NCBI RefSeq assembly: GCF_002835465.1
Contig: NZ_PIZM01000013.1
Location: forward strand, 1-64,000
Origin: Psychromonas sp. psych-6C06
GTDB taxonomy: Bacteria; Pseudomonadota; Gammaproteobacteria; Enterobacterales; Psychromonadaceae
Reading direction: 5' to 3'
Length of the DNA stretch: 64,000 bases
This document shows positions 6,876 to 16,971 of the stretch, in pieces. The notes under the pieces are model-generated. The model did no database searches. It worked only from the letters and a program-made list of their open reading frames with translations, and was not told the origin of the DNA. A program made the translations under genes and the position numbers. Within the stretch, counting starts at the first letter, position 1. Every line of letters starts with the position of its first letter.

Positions 6876-7697
6876 ATGGATGTTTTAAATCAACAGGGAG
6901 AGATCATAGAGTTAGATACAGGCTTTCGATTTGGCGATGCTTTTTTCTCGTTGTTAAACTTCATAAAAAAACCGACTCCCCACGATGCAAAACGAACGAC
7001 CTGTGAAGCACAGTGCTACCTTTTTTATCGCGATATTATGAATTATGGTTTTGTAGACTCCCATAATCAACACCTTGCCGATGGTCGTTTAGATCTTGCT
7101 GCTAAAAACCTAAATGCAATTAATGATATTGCCGTTGACGATTTAACAGGGTTAAAAAAGAAAGAGTATTTAAAACGTAAATTAATCAGCCTTGAAAGTG
7201 AAGTTTATCTAGGAGAGCTGTCAGACTTTTCCCTCATTATTTGTGATCTAGATAAATTTAAAGATATTAACGATGATTTTGGACATTCAGTCGGTGATGA
7301 TGTATTGGAATTATTTGGTAAACTTCTTTTAGAAACCATAAGGCCTAGCGACTTCGCTTACCGCTACGGCGGTGAAGAATTTCTTATTCTTTTACCTGAA
7401 ACCAATTTACAGGAAGCATCATTAGTTGCGAAACGTCTCTGTTTGGTGATTGATGAGCGCTTACAGGTGGGTCACTATGGGCTTAATCAAGTCACCGCTT
7501 TTGATCTTCCTAAATCAGAGTTCTTGGAAGAAGAGTCGGGAATTAATGATGCTTTTTTCTTGGCAAGGAATGTGACTTGTAGTTTTGGGGTTGCCAATTA
7601 TCTTGAAAATGATCAATCGACCGATACTTTGTTTTTAAGCGCCGACGAAAACCTTTATATTGCTAAGGAAAATGGGCGCAACCAAGTTGCGCCTTAG
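6876..7697 (+). CDS. Diguanylate cyclase (GGDEF)
   Basis: 273 residues from the ATG at 6876, chosen because AAGG stands 5 bases upstream; the frame is open from 6831. The N-terminal 100 residues have no known sensor signature and no membrane helix. The C-terminal GGDEF domain has DLDKFKDINDDFGH and the active-site motif GGEEF, and RPSD lies exactly five residues before GGEEF, matching the inhibitory I-site (RxxD). It should make cyclic di-GMP with product feedback. A loop insertion between the GGEEF helix and the final CSFGVA strand is longer than usual. Monocistronic. Confidence 0.88.
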   Translation: MDVLNQQGEIIELDTGFRFGDAFFSLLNFIKKPTPHDAKRTTCEAQCYLFYRDIMNYGFVDSHNQHLADGRLDLAAKNLNAINDIAVDDLTGLKKKEYLKRKLISLESEVYLGELSDFSLIICDLDKFKDINDDFGHSVGDDVLELFGKLLLETIRPSDFAYRYGGEEFLILLPETNLQEASLVAKRLCLVIDERLQVGHYGLNQVTAFDLPKSEFLEEESGINDAFFLARNVTCSFGVANYLENDQSTDTLFLSADENLYIAKENGRNQVAP

Positions 7698-7703
7698 TTG
7701 CTA

Positions 7704-8504
7704 CTAGTCTATTGAGATTAGTTCAGGTCTAGCCATTAATGGCGATATTTGCTCCTTCGCATCATCAATCTGTTGCAGTGCGCGTTTAAGAGAACTACGT
7801 AGATACTTTTTCAAATGTTTACTGGCAATATCTGGATTTATTCCCTTTAATCGACAAAATAGGGCTAGAGCAAAGACCATTTTATCTTCTGATAAACAGG
7901 CATGTCGATTTGCTGCTGCATTATAGCAACTGCCACAACCCCCTCTAAATGTGTAAGCTGAGTTACTCATTAAAATACCAAAACCCATAAATACGGCCAA
8001 AATTTCCGTTGCAGGCGCAAATAATTGCTTTCCTCCCAATGGGGTGATCTGTGTTTGCGCGACTAAATGCTGCGCAATATAATGCGCGAAGCTGGCACTC
8101 AAATCTTCAGGCTTTAAGGTTTGATTTAGGTTGTAGGTAATAGTCAGGGGATGTTCACTGTGAAAAGGGAGCAGTGTTGAGTCTGCAGAGTTACGTTTGA
8201 CACCCGCACTAAAATCAAGGTTTAAAAAAGCGGGAGGCAGGCTTGCAAATGCAGCAGGATGCACCAATTGCATCGGCCAATGGCTCAATCCAGTATATTT
8301 AAGCGTTGCGCCAAATACAGTATTAGCAACCGCTTGATGACTATCGACGTTGCCAGGAAAGAATTTATCGCTAGGCTCAATTAATTGTGTACGCTGAAAA
8401 AACTCTTCGCTATCAAAATGTGCAAGTGCCCAATCGAAGGTGTTAAATATCCACTTTGCATCCTCATCCGTGAGTAGTGGCTTTGCCTTAAAAATATTAA
8501 ACAT
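7704..8504 (-). CDS. Conserved protein of unknown function, GGCGSC motif
   Basis: 266 residues from the ATG at 8504; the open frame continues upstream into norM, but that part is shadow. No signal peptide. A helix with FAHYIAQHL (about 139-148) and a downstream EILAVFMGFGI helix resemble a degenerate zinc-peptidase-like helix pair seen in some uncharacterised bacterial proteins. A GGCGSC motif with Cys190 and Cys193 plus Cys203 could bind metal. I cannot name a function. It follows norM on the same strand with a 65-bp gap, so they may be cotranscribed. Confidence 0.6.
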   Translation of the reverse strand: MFNIFKAKPLLTDEDAKWIFNTFDWALAHFDSEEFFQRTQLIEPSDKFFPGNVDSHQAVANTVFGATLKYTGLSHWPMQLVHPAAFASLPPAFLNLDFSAGVKRNSADSTLLPFHSEHPLTITYNLNQTLKPEDLSASFAHYIAQHLVAQTQITPLGGKQLFAPATEILAVFMGFGILMSNSAYTFRGGCGSCYNAAANRHACLSEDKMVFALALFCRLKGINPDIASKHLKKYLRSSLKRALQQIDDAKEQISPLMARPELISID

Positions 8505-8569
8505 GGGATCCGTCTCAATAAAATGAAGGCGTGATGATAACGTATTGTGACTTTGAGTTTCGTGATCCG

Positions 8570-9913
8570 CTAGGCGTTTAACTTTCTTTGTATAACGAAT
8601 AAACGCTGCCCTAACAAAACAGCCGCTACAGTTAACCCCATAGTAATACCTATCCAAAAACCTTTTGCACCTAATGCAGGGATTAGATAATCCGTCATCG
8701 CAAGGAGATAACCCAGTGGCAAGCCGACAACCCAATAAGCGATAAAAGTACGTGTAAAAATAGCGGTCATCTCTTTATAGCCACGTAAAGCACCAGCTGC
8801 AACAACTTGAATGGCATCCACACACTGATAAAGGGCCGCAAATAACAGCAGTGTAATGGCAAGTTGAATAACCGCTTCATTATCAGTATACAGTGTTGCA
8901 ATCTCATATTTAAAAATCACAGTTAACAGCGCTGTAATAGCAGAAAGACCCAAACCAATCGCTAAGCCTGAATAAGTTGATACTTTAGCCCCTCGGGTAT
9001 TTTTTTGGCCTAAATTAAAACCAACACGAATACTAACCGCACTACCGATACTCATGGGTAACATAAATACCATGCTTGAGAAATTCATTGCTATTTGGTG
9101 CGATGCAACAACCAAAGCACCTAATGGAGCGACTAATACGGCAATACCCGCAAAGATAGTCACCTCAAAAAACATGGCGACCGCGACGGGTAACCCTAAT
9201 GCTGAAATCGAGAAGATTTGTTTCAAATAGGGGCGTTGAAAATGTTTGAACAGTGGAAACTGCTGTAATTTTCTGGTGATTGCTACATAAGCGGCTAAGG
9301 CAAAAAGCATAAACCAGTAAACGAGTGTTGTAGCAATACCGCAACCGACACCGCCTAATGCAGGCATGCCAAATTGCCCATAGACAAATATCCAGTTAAG
9401 CGGGATATTTAAAATTAAGCCAGCAAAACCAATCACCATTGCCGGTTTGGTTAAGGATAAACCTTCGATATAATTGCGTAATGCTTGAAATAGTAAAAAA
9501 GCAGGGACTGCTGGTAAAACCGCATACAAATATTGTGTCGTGATGGTCTTAAGTGCCGGTTCAATAGACATATAACCAACAATGGTGCCGGCATTGTAAA
9601 GAATTAAGATAATTGGTATCGACAGTAATAGCGCAAGGTATAAACCTTGCTGTCCTGTTTTAGGTATTTCCTGCAAGTCATTTGCACCATGCGCCTGTGC
9701 AGTTAATGGAATAAGCGCCATTAACACTCCAACGCCAAATAAAATACAGGGTAGCCAAATACTGGCTGCGATAGAAACGGCGGCCATATCGTTTGCACTC
9801 ACGCCACCAGCCATGATGGTATCCACAAACCCCATCGCAGTTTGCGCAAATTGAGCAATAAAAAGTGGCATACTTAATTTGAGAATTTTAGTTATTTCTT
9901 GAGAGTATGACAC
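8570..9913 (-). CDS. norM: MATE-family multidrug efflux pump NorM
   Basis: 447 residues from a GTG at 9913, preferred because GGAG is five bases upstream and the protein then begins about where NorM homologues do. The open frame extends to 9967. There are twelve hydrophobic segments, and the first helix shows AQFAQTAMGFVDTIMAGG, the signature of NorM/MdtK. Known role: export of cationic drugs and dyes driven by sodium or proton gradients, in the inner membrane. No regulator is adjacent. Confidence 0.93.
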   Translation of the reverse strand: MSYSQEITKILKLSMPLFIAQFAQTAMGFVDTIMAGGVSANDMAAVSIAASIWLPCILFGVGVLMALIPLTAQAHGANDLQEIPKTGQQGLYLALLLSIPIILILYNAGTIVGYMSIEPALKTITTQYLYAVLPAVPAFLLFQALRNYIEGLSLTKPAMVIGFAGLILNIPLNWIFVYGQFGMPALGGVGCGIATTLVYWFMLFALAAYVAITRKLQQFPLFKHFQRPYLKQIFSISALGLPVAVAMFFEVTIFAGIAVLVAPLGALVVASHQIAMNFSSMVFMLPMSIGSAVSIRVGFNLGQKNTRGAKVSTYSGLAIGLGLSAITALLTVIFKYEIATLYTDNEAVIQLAITLLLFAALYQCVDAIQVVAAGALRGYKEMTAIFTRTFIAYWVVGLPLGYLLAMTDYLIPALGAKGFWIGITMGLTVAAVLLGQRLFVIQRKLNA

Positions 9914-10095
9914 ACTGGCTCCAGTGGAGAGGGGAAAGTTGCAGTCTATGCCGATCAGATGCGGCACGCAATGCCCGATTCAGATTATTTTTGTAAAAAT
10001 AGTCACGATCAAACACATATTTTTATAAAAAAAGTCAAGCAGGAAAGTATGGCCCGAGTAAACTCAATAAAGTTGCAATAAGAAGGGAATTTATA

Positions 10096-12801
10096 ATGGG
10101 GTTACAAACACTTAAGCACTTCTTTAATCCAAAAACCATTGCCGTCATTGGTGCGTCAGTTCAACCGCATCGTGCCGGATACTTAGTGATGAATAATCTA
10201 TTAGCGGAGGGGTTTAATGGTCCCATTATGCCGGTTACGCCTAAATATCGTTCTGTACATGGGGTGCTTGCTTATAAAACCATTGCCGATTTACCAATTA
10301 CCCCAGAGCTAGCAGTGATTTGTACCAACGAATTTCGAATTGCAGAGATTTTGCCTGCGTTAGCAGAAAAAGGCTGTAAATCGGCCATTATTGTGACGAC
10401 ACCCAGCGATGCATCACTTTCCGATGAAATTTATCTACTGGCTAAATCATTAAATATTCGCCTGCTTGGCATGAGTAGTTTGGGACTAATTAACCCGCAT
10501 GCCCAAGTAAATGCAAGCCTCGCACATTGTAGTGCTCTGAAGGGAAATATTGCTTTCATTTCCCAGTCTGCAGCCGTTTGTACTACGGTATTAGATTGGG
10601 CAAATAGCAAGCAAATTGGTTTTTCTGCATTTATCTCACTAGGTGACGCGCAGGATATTGGTTTTGCTGAGTTATTAGATTATTTAGCCCGTGATAGTAA
10701 AACACAATCTATTCTGTTGTATGTTGATAGCATCAAAAATGCACGTGAATTTTTATCGGCCGCACGTGCTATTTCACAGCATAAATCGGTGTTAGTAATA
10801 AAATCGGGAAGCTCGCAATTGGGCGCAAAAGCAGCTGCGCTTCATAGTAAAGGCCAGTTTGGCCACGATAGTGTTTACGACGCAGCTATCAAGAGAGCAG
10901 GTATGCTTCGTGTGCATGATTTACATGAATTGTTCGCGGCCGTAGAAACTTTAGCTTATTCCAATTATCTACATGGTGAGCGCCTTGCTATCATCACCAA
11001 TGGTGGTGGTCTAGGCATTATGGCGGTGGATAATTTAGTGACGGAAGGAGGTAGGCTAGCCGAATTAGATGCGCCATTATTATCCAAATTAGACAGTTGT
11101 CTCCCTAAAAATTGGTCGCGCAATAATCCTATTGATATGATCGGCGATGCCGATCCGAAACGTTATGCGACAGCCCTCAGCCATTTAATGGATAGCGATC
11201 AAGTAGATGCTATATTAATTATGCACTCTCCATCTGCATTATCAGATAGCCAAAACAGTGCCAAAGCAATTATAGAGGTCATAAAAAATCACCCCAAGCG
11301 TAAACAGATTAATATTCTCACCAATTGGACCGGAGAGGAGGCCGCGAGACCAGCTCGAACCTTATTTACGCAAGCTAAAATCCCTACTTTTAGAACCCCT
11401 AAGGGGGCCGTAACCGCTTTTATGCACCTTGTGCAATATCGTCGTAATAAAAAACTGTTGCTAGAAACGCCAACGACTTTACCGGAGAATTTAGTCTACG
11501 ACACAACCTATGCACATCAATATATTACTGATGTGGTGCATCCTGAAACGCTATCCACTAAATTAGATACCTATTTAGCGACACCGCTTTTAGCTGCTTA
11601 TCATCTAAACACGATTAAAACCGAAGTGGCAAATGATGAAGAGCAGGCATTAGCGTTAGGTAAAGAGATCGGTTTCCCGCTAGCAGTGAAAATTAATTCG
11701 CCAGATATTGAATATAAATCACAGGTACATGGTGTTATCCTGAATATTAATAACCAGCAGGAGCTGTTTTTAGGATTAAGCGCAATTAATAAACGTGTAA
11801 AAAGTCTTTTACCAGAAGCTCGCTTAACCGGCTTTACATTACAAAAAATGGTCGCCAGTGGGATCGGTTTAGAGCTACGTGTGATGATCAAGCAAGATCC
11901 GACCTTCGGGCCGATTATTGCCGTTTCGCAGGAGAGTGATGCGCGCGATTTACAGACTACTTTAGAAAACGCAGTGGTTGCTCTGCCACCATTAAACATG
12001 GCATTGGCACGTTATCTGATGATTCAGGGCATTAAAGATAATAAAATTAAAATTAAGCGTGCCGCACAGGACTTTGATATGGATGCGGTATGCCTAATGC
12101 TGACCCGTATTTCACAAATGTTATTAGATAATCCTGAGATTAAAGATTTAGATCTCAACCCGGTGCTCGTAGTTGGCGATCAAGTCACCATTCTTGATAG
12201 TCAAATTCATCTCGCATTGGCAAGTGAGGGATATTTTGGCCAACTCGCTATCAGCCCCTATCCCAAACAGCTTGAAGAAGATGTGTTGCTACGCAATGGG
12301 CAAAGCGTTTTGGTGCGTCCTATCACCGCGGAAGATGAAGCGCGTCATCAGTTATTTGATGCTGCGTTAACCGAAGAAGATCGCTATAAACGTTACTTTT
12401 CACAGCGTGGAAAAATGAGCCATGAAGAGATGGCGATGTTAACTCAGATAGATTATGAACGGGAAATGGCCTTCATTGCAGTGCGTCTTGATGAAAACAG
12501 TGAGCAGGAAACCTTAGCAGTAGTGCGCGCCTCAATTGATCCTGATAACATTGATGCTGAGTTTGCCATGATAGTACGCTCTGATTTACAGGGCCTTGGC
12601 TTGGGTAAACTGATGCTTGATAAATTGATCCGCTATCAAAAAACCAAGGGCACGCTGTATTTAACCGGCATGACCATGCTTTCCAATGTTGGCATGGCAA
12701 CGCTGGCTAAAAAATTAGGGTTTGAAGTACAGCGTGATATCGAAGAGGGGGTGATTAATATGTCGCTTTCTCTAAAAAAAGCAGAAAATATAGAACAATA
12801 G
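10096..12801 (+). CDS. patZ: Protein lysine acetyltransferase PatZ/YfiQ-type
   Basis: 901 residues. Domain order: CoA-binding domain (VIGASVQPHRAGY near residue 18), succinyl-CoA ligase-like domain, ATP-grasp domain at about 490-700, and a C-terminal GNAT acetyltransferase at about 735-895 with the acetyl-CoA loop GLGLGKLM. The NDP-forming acyl-CoA synthetase portion is thought to be regulatory in this family. The GNAT domain acetylates lysines such as the catalytic lysine of acetyl-CoA synthetase. Length fits the roughly 890-residue enteric protein. An AAGGG ribosome site precedes the ATG. The next gene starts 15 bp downstream. Confidence 0.93.
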   Translation: MGLQTLKHFFNPKTIAVIGASVQPHRAGYLVMNNLLAEGFNGPIMPVTPKYRSVHGVLAYKTIADLPITPELAVICTNEFRIAEILPALAEKGCKSAIIVTTPSDASLSDEIYLLAKSLNIRLLGMSSLGLINPHAQVNASLAHCSALKGNIAFISQSAAVCTTVLDWANSKQIGFSAFISLGDAQDIGFAELLDYLARDSKTQSILLYVDSIKNAREFLSAARAISQHKSVLVIKSGSSQLGAKAAALHSKGQFGHDSVYDAAIKRAGMLRVHDLHELFAAVETLAYSNYLHGERLAIITNGGGLGIMAVDNLVTEGGRLAELDAPLLSKLDSCLPKNWSRNNPIDMIGDADPKRYATALSHLMDSDQVDAILIMHSPSALSDSQNSAKAIIEVIKNHPKRKQINILTNWTGEEAARPARTLFTQAKIPTFRTPKGAVTAFMHLVQYRRNKKLLLETPTTLPENLVYDTTYAHQYITDVVHPETLSTKLDTYLATPLLAAYHLNTIKTEVANDEEQALALGKEIGFPLAVKINSPDIEYKSQVHGVILNINNQQELFLGLSAINKRVKSLLPEARLTGFTLQKMVASGIGLELRVMIKQDPTFGPIIAVSQESDARDLQTTLENAVVALPPLNMALARYLMIQGIKDNKIKIKRAAQDFDMDAVCLMLTRISQMLLDNPEIKDLDLNPVLVVGDQVTILDSQIHLALASEGYFGQLAISPYPKQLEEDVLLRNGQSVLVRPITAEDEARHQLFDAALTEEDRYKRYFSQRGKMSHEEMAMLTQIDYEREMAFIAVRLDENSEQETLAVVRASIDPDNIDAEFAMIVRSDLQGLGLGKLMLDKLIRYQKTKGTLYLTGMTMLSNVGMATLAKKLGFEVQRDIEEGVINMSLSLKKAENIEQ

Positions 12802-12816
12802 GAACAAGCTAAAACA

Positions 12817-13737
12817 ATGTTTCCATCCATTTTAAAGCTAGCAACAGTGATTGCGTTATTTTGTTTTCCGATGAGTTTGCTGGCATCAAGTGTTGTGTCA
12901 CTCTCCACACCGCGCTGTCAGAAAATGCAGCAATTAGGCGTAATACAAGCTGAGGCGCCGGTGCAATGTGAGCGCTTACGTGAAGTGCGTTTTGATTATA
13001 TCGATTTTCAAGGCAAGGTTCATCGAGATGGTTCGTTGGTGGTTATGGATGCCGTTGCTCCTTATGTCAGTGCTATTTTTAAACAGTTATATGAAATTCA
13101 ATTTCCCATTCATCAAGCAAAACCGATTGAACATTACCACGGTGATGATAAGCGCTCGATGGCGGATAATAATAGCTCCGCCTTTAATTATCGCGCCCTG
13201 ACAGGCAAGCGCAGTTTATCGTTACACGCCTACGGTTTAGCCATCGATATCAATCCACAACAAAATCCTTTTATTGAGTTTAATGCCCAGGGAATGGCTA
13301 AATTTAGCCCCCTTGGCAGTGAAAAATACGCTAACCGTATGCGTTGGCGTTTAGCTAAACAATCACGTATGGGCTTTGCTGAGCAGGTGATTGATATTTT
13401 TGCTGATAATGGCTTTTTATATTGGGGAGGTTATTGGGATACCCCCATCGATTATCAACACTTTCAAGTAAGCCGTGATATGGCTACATTAATGACAACA
13501 CTTTCTGCGCCCGATGCAAAACAGTTTTTTGAAAACTATGTCAATTGGCATCGCAGCTGTAAGGCGATGTATCCGCTTGCTTACTCACAGCATCGTGTTA
13601 ATGATTATGTACATTATTTGAAAAACAGCTTATCAGTAAAGTCATTGACTCAACATTATCAACTTAAGCCACAGGCGATATTAGCCGCACTGAACAGGCC
13701 TGCCAAAAGATCTGCTATCTGCGTTAAACAGTATTAA
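12817..13737 (+). CDS. Secreted M15-family peptidase (D,D-peptidase-like)
   Basis: 306 residues with an N-terminal signal peptide ending near SLLASS (residue 25). The M15/VanY-type zinc site is visible: HAYGLAIDI gives His137 and Asp144, and YQHFQVS gives His215. Cys34 and Cys51 could form a disulfide. Such enzymes cut peptidoglycan stem peptides in the periplasm. A ribosome site (AGGAACAAG) lies in the 15-bp gap after patZ, so it may be the second gene of that transcript, though no functional link is obvious. Confidence 0.78.
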   Translation: MFPSILKLATVIALFCFPMSLLASSVVSLSTPRCQKMQQLGVIQAEAPVQCERLREVRFDYIDFQGKVHRDGSLVVMDAVAPYVSAIFKQLYEIQFPIHQAKPIEHYHGDDKRSMADNNSSAFNYRALTGKRSLSLHAYGLAIDINPQQNPFIEFNAQGMAKFSPLGSEKYANRMRWRLAKQSRMGFAEQVIDIFADNGFLYWGGYWDTPIDYQHFQVSRDMATLMTTLSAPDAKQFFENYVNWHRSCKAMYPLAYSQHRVNDYVHYLKNSLSVKSLTQHYQLKPQAILAALNRPAKRSAICVKQY

Positions 13738-13758
13738 ATGCCATTATAAAATGGATGT

Positions 13759-14058
13759 TTAGTAAAGATAGTGTCGAAAATTAATAACGGTACCTTCCTC
13801 AGTGACTTCAATACCTTCTGCTAATAAACGTTGTTTCTGCTTTAACTGCCGATCACCAGTTAATGACAGTTTACCTTGGCTATTAATAACGCGATGCCAA
13901 GCGAGTTTAGTATCGCTAGGTAGCTTAGATAACGTCTTGCCAACATGGCGAGCATGATTAGGGTAACCTGCGCGTTTTGCCAGTTGCCCATAACTGCACA
14001 ATTTACCCGCTGGCAAAGTCGCTAACACGTTGTAAAGTGACTGTTCAAATTCATTCAT
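13759..14058 (-). CDS. Alkyltransferase-like protein (ATL)
   Basis: 99 residues from the ATG at 14058 (a GTG at 14097 would add 13). It has the MGMT DNA-binding fold, with LCSYGQLAKRAG and RHVGKTL. The alkyl-acceptor Cys of the PCHR motif is replaced, reading AWHRVI (Trp54), which is the defining change of ATL proteins. ATLs bind O6-alkylguanine and hand the lesion to nucleotide excision repair instead of repairing it directly. It is convergent with the M15 peptidase gene and monocistronic. Confidence 0.85.
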   Translation of the reverse strand: MNEFEQSLYNVLATLPAGKLCSYGQLAKRAGYPNHARHVGKTLSKLPSDTKLAWHRVINSQGKLSLTGDRQLKQKQRLLAEGIEVTEEGTVINFRHYLY

Positions 14059-14165
14059 GCTATCTGTATCGCCTTTTAATTGAATCACTAATTGCACTTT
14101 GCATCCTTAGTGGTTGCGAGTATATTAACTCTTTTGTCGTTCCCATTAAATAAGAGTGCCTTATC

Positions 14166-16820
14166 ATGAGCCAATCCTCCTCTATTGAAGAAAATAATGA
14201 ACAAGTGATTGAAAAAAATCCACAAGAGAAACATCTTGCCGACTATCAGCCCTCTGACTTTTTAGTAGACAGTTTAGACCTTGAATTTGACCTTTATGAT
14301 CAAAATACCGTAGTGAAAGCGACCAGTCAGGTGAAACGTGTTGGCGGCGATAACAGTCCGTTAGCTCTTTTTGGTGAACAGCTTAACCTACGTTCGCTTC
14401 GCGTTAATCAACAAACATTTGAAAACTATAAACTGGTGGAAGGTGGCATCGAACTGGTTGAATTACCTGAACAGTTCATCCTTGAAATTGAAACCGAAAT
14501 CAATCCATTGGATAACAAAGCGTTTGAAGGTTTATATAAATCAGGTGATGCTTTTTGTACTCAGTGTGAAGCGGAAGGGTTTCGCCGTATTACCTATTAT
14601 TTAGACCGACCCGATGTATTAGCAAAATTCAGCACTAAAATTAGTGCAGATAAACAACTTTACCCATCATTACTTTCAAATGGTAACCGTGTTGAGCAAG
14701 GTGATTTAGATAACGGCCGTCACTATGTTAAATGGGTTGATCCCTTCCCAAAACCTGCGTATCTATTTGCCCTTGTTGCTGGTGATTTTGATTGTCTACG
14801 CGATACCTTTGTGACTAAAAGTGGACGCACGGTTGACCTTGAGTTGTTTGTTGATAAAGGCAATTTAGATAAAACCGCGCATGCGATGTTATCACTTAAA
14901 AACGCCATGAAGTGGGATGAAACTCGTTTCAATTTAGAATATGACTTAGATATATACATGATTGTCGCCGTTGATTTCTTCAATATGGGGGCGATGGAAA
15001 ACAAAGGCCTAAATGTCTTTAACTCTAAGTTTGTATTAGCGAATTCACAAAGTGCCACTGACCAAGATTATTTAGGAATCGAAGCGGTCATCGGCCATGA
15101 ATATTTTCATAACTGGACCGGAAATCGTATCACCTGCCGAGATTGGTTCCAATTGAGCTTGAAAGAGGGCTTAACGGTATTTCGTGATCAGGAATTTAGC
15201 TCCGACATGGGCAGCCGCCCAGTAAACCGAATCGCAAATGTAAAAGTTATGCGTAATCATCAGTTTGCTGAAGATGCAGGACCAATGTCTCACCCTATTC
15301 GTCCAGCCTCGGTGATGGAGATGAATAACTTCTACACGGTGACTGTTTACGATAAAGGCTCTGAAGTGATTCGTATGCTACATACCCTATTAGGTGAGCA
15401 AAAATTCCAACAGGGGATGGGGCTATATGTTGAACGTCATGATGGTCAGGCCGTTACCTGTGATGATTTTGTAGCTGCCATGACCGATGCCAGTGGTATC
15501 GATTTAACGCTGTTTAAACGTTGGTATTCGCAATCGGGTACGCCACAAATCAATATTAGCGATCACTTTGATGCATCAACAAATAGTTATCAACTAACTT
15601 TTAAACAGAAAAATTTACCGACCGCTGATCAAAAGAAAAAGGAACCGCTACATATTCCTGTGGATATTGAGCTCTTAGATGCTCAGGGCAATGCATTAGA
15701 TTTAGGAAATGCTCAATTAACGAAGGTAATTAGTCTGACACAAAAAGAGCAAACCTTTGTATTTAAAGGCTTAAGTGAAAAACCTGTGCCTTGCTTATTC
15801 CGTGGATTCTCTGCACCTGTAAAATACACATATGGCTATAGTGATGAACAACTTTTACACCTGATGCGTTTTGCAAGTGATGAATTTTCGCGTTGGGATG
15901 CAGGGCAAACGTTATTTAATAAATACTTAGTAAGCAATGTTTTATTAAAACAACAAGGGCAAGCATTTACTCTACCTACGCTGTTTGTAGATGCGTTTAA
16001 ATCTGTGCTGTTAAACGACCAGTTAGATCCAGCACTGATTGCTGATATGTTTGAGTTTATCAGTGAAAGTGGTGCAATGGAGCTTTTTGACTGTGTTGAT
16101 ATCGAAGCCTTACATGAAGCGCGTAATTACATTATCAAGACACTGGCGACTAGCTTACAAAGTGACTTTGTGACGCTTTATCATCAGCACCATGTTGCCG
16201 GTGAATACCAACCTAATAGCGCGGATATTGGGCAGCGTAAATTAGCTAATTGTGCTATCGCTTATATTGCTAAAAGCGATAAAACCCTAGCTAATGAGTT
16301 AGTGCTAAAGCAAATTGAAGATTCTAATAATATGACCGTTCACCTCGGTGCGCTTCAAGCTGCAAATAGCGGTAAATTGGCATGTCGTGATGCGGTAATG
16401 GCAGACTTTGATGACAAATGGTTTGAAAATGGCTTGGTGATGGACAAATGGTTTGCCCTACAAGCTTCTTTGTCTAGCGATAGTGTGTTGGCAAATATTG
16501 AAGCGCTGTTTGCTCATCGTAGTTTTGACTATAGTAACCCGAATCGTTTACGCGCTTTAGTGGGCACCTTTGTCAATGCAAACAGCTATTATTTCCATGC
16601 GATTGATGGCAGTGGTTACCGTTTCTTAACCGATCAGTTAATAAAATTGAATAGTCAAAACCCGCAGGTCGCCGCACGTTTAATTACGCCACTGATTCAG
16701 TTTAAACGATTGGATAAAACACGCATTGAATTGATCAAATCACAGCTGCAGCGCTTATTGGCGATTGATGATTTATCGCTGGATCTTTATGAAAAAGTGA
16801 GCAAAGCATTAGCGCAATAA
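14166..16820 (+). CDS. pepN: Aminopeptidase N
   Basis: 884 residues (E. coli form 870). M1-family metallopeptidase: substrate motif MGAMEN near residue 276, zinc motif His311-Glu312-x2-His315 with the third ligand Glu334 (KEGLT), and the catalytic Tyr region (VYDKGSEV). The C-terminal helical domain is complete. It cleaves N-terminal amino acids from peptides in the cytoplasm. The N-terminal 25 residues are Glu/Gln-rich and extend beyond typical PepN. It is followed by a strong terminator at 16857. Confidence 0.97.
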   Translation: MSQSSSIEENNEQVIEKNPQEKHLADYQPSDFLVDSLDLEFDLYDQNTVVKATSQVKRVGGDNSPLALFGEQLNLRSLRVNQQTFENYKLVEGGIELVELPEQFILEIETEINPLDNKAFEGLYKSGDAFCTQCEAEGFRRITYYLDRPDVLAKFSTKISADKQLYPSLLSNGNRVEQGDLDNGRHYVKWVDPFPKPAYLFALVAGDFDCLRDTFVTKSGRTVDLELFVDKGNLDKTAHAMLSLKNAMKWDETRFNLEYDLDIYMIVAVDFFNMGAMENKGLNVFNSKFVLANSQSATDQDYLGIEAVIGHEYFHNWTGNRITCRDWFQLSLKEGLTVFRDQEFSSDMGSRPVNRIANVKVMRNHQFAEDAGPMSHPIRPASVMEMNNFYTVTVYDKGSEVIRMLHTLLGEQKFQQGMGLYVERHDGQAVTCDDFVAAMTDASGIDLTLFKRWYSQSGTPQINISDHFDASTNSYQLTFKQKNLPTADQKKKEPLHIPVDIELLDAQGNALDLGNAQLTKVISLTQKEQTFVFKGLSEKPVPCLFRGFSAPVKYTYGYSDEQLLHLMRFASDEFSRWDAGQTLFNKYLVSNVLLKQQGQAFTLPTLFVDAFKSVLLNDQLDPALIADMFEFISESGAMELFDCVDIEALHEARNYIIKTLATSLQSDFVTLYHQHHVAGEYQPNSADIGQRKLANCAIAYIAKSDKTLANELVLKQIEDSNNMTVHLGALQAANSGKLACRDAVMADFDDKWFENGLVMDKWFALQASLSSDSVLANIEALFAHRSFDYSNPNRLRALVGTFVNANSYYFHAIDGSGYRFLTDQLIKLNSQNPQVAARLITPLIQFKRLDKTRIELIKSQLQRLLAIDDLSLDLYEKVSKALAQ

Positions 16821-16856
16821 ATAACAGTGCATTAGCTAATAAATAATGTGACCATC

Positions 16857-16892
16857 AAAGCCTTTCTGAATATTCAGTCAGGCTTTTTTTTT
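16857..16892 (+). terminator. Rho-independent terminator after pepN
   Basis: AAAGCCT pairs with AGGCTTT with an inner CTGAAT/ATTCAG stem, followed by a run of nine T. It ends the pepN transcript 37 bp after the stop. Confidence 0.85.
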
Positions 16893-16971
16893 ATGTTTTG
16901 ATCTACTGCAGTACTTTATACAGGGATAGGTCCAAAATTAGTTTATGGCCGACTGACTATGAAGGGCGATT

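Noticed and set aside
8505-8735. N-terminal extension of the unknown protein at 7704-8504
   Set aside because: It overlaps norM in another frame and lacks homology-like sequence; the ATG at 8504 is more sensible.
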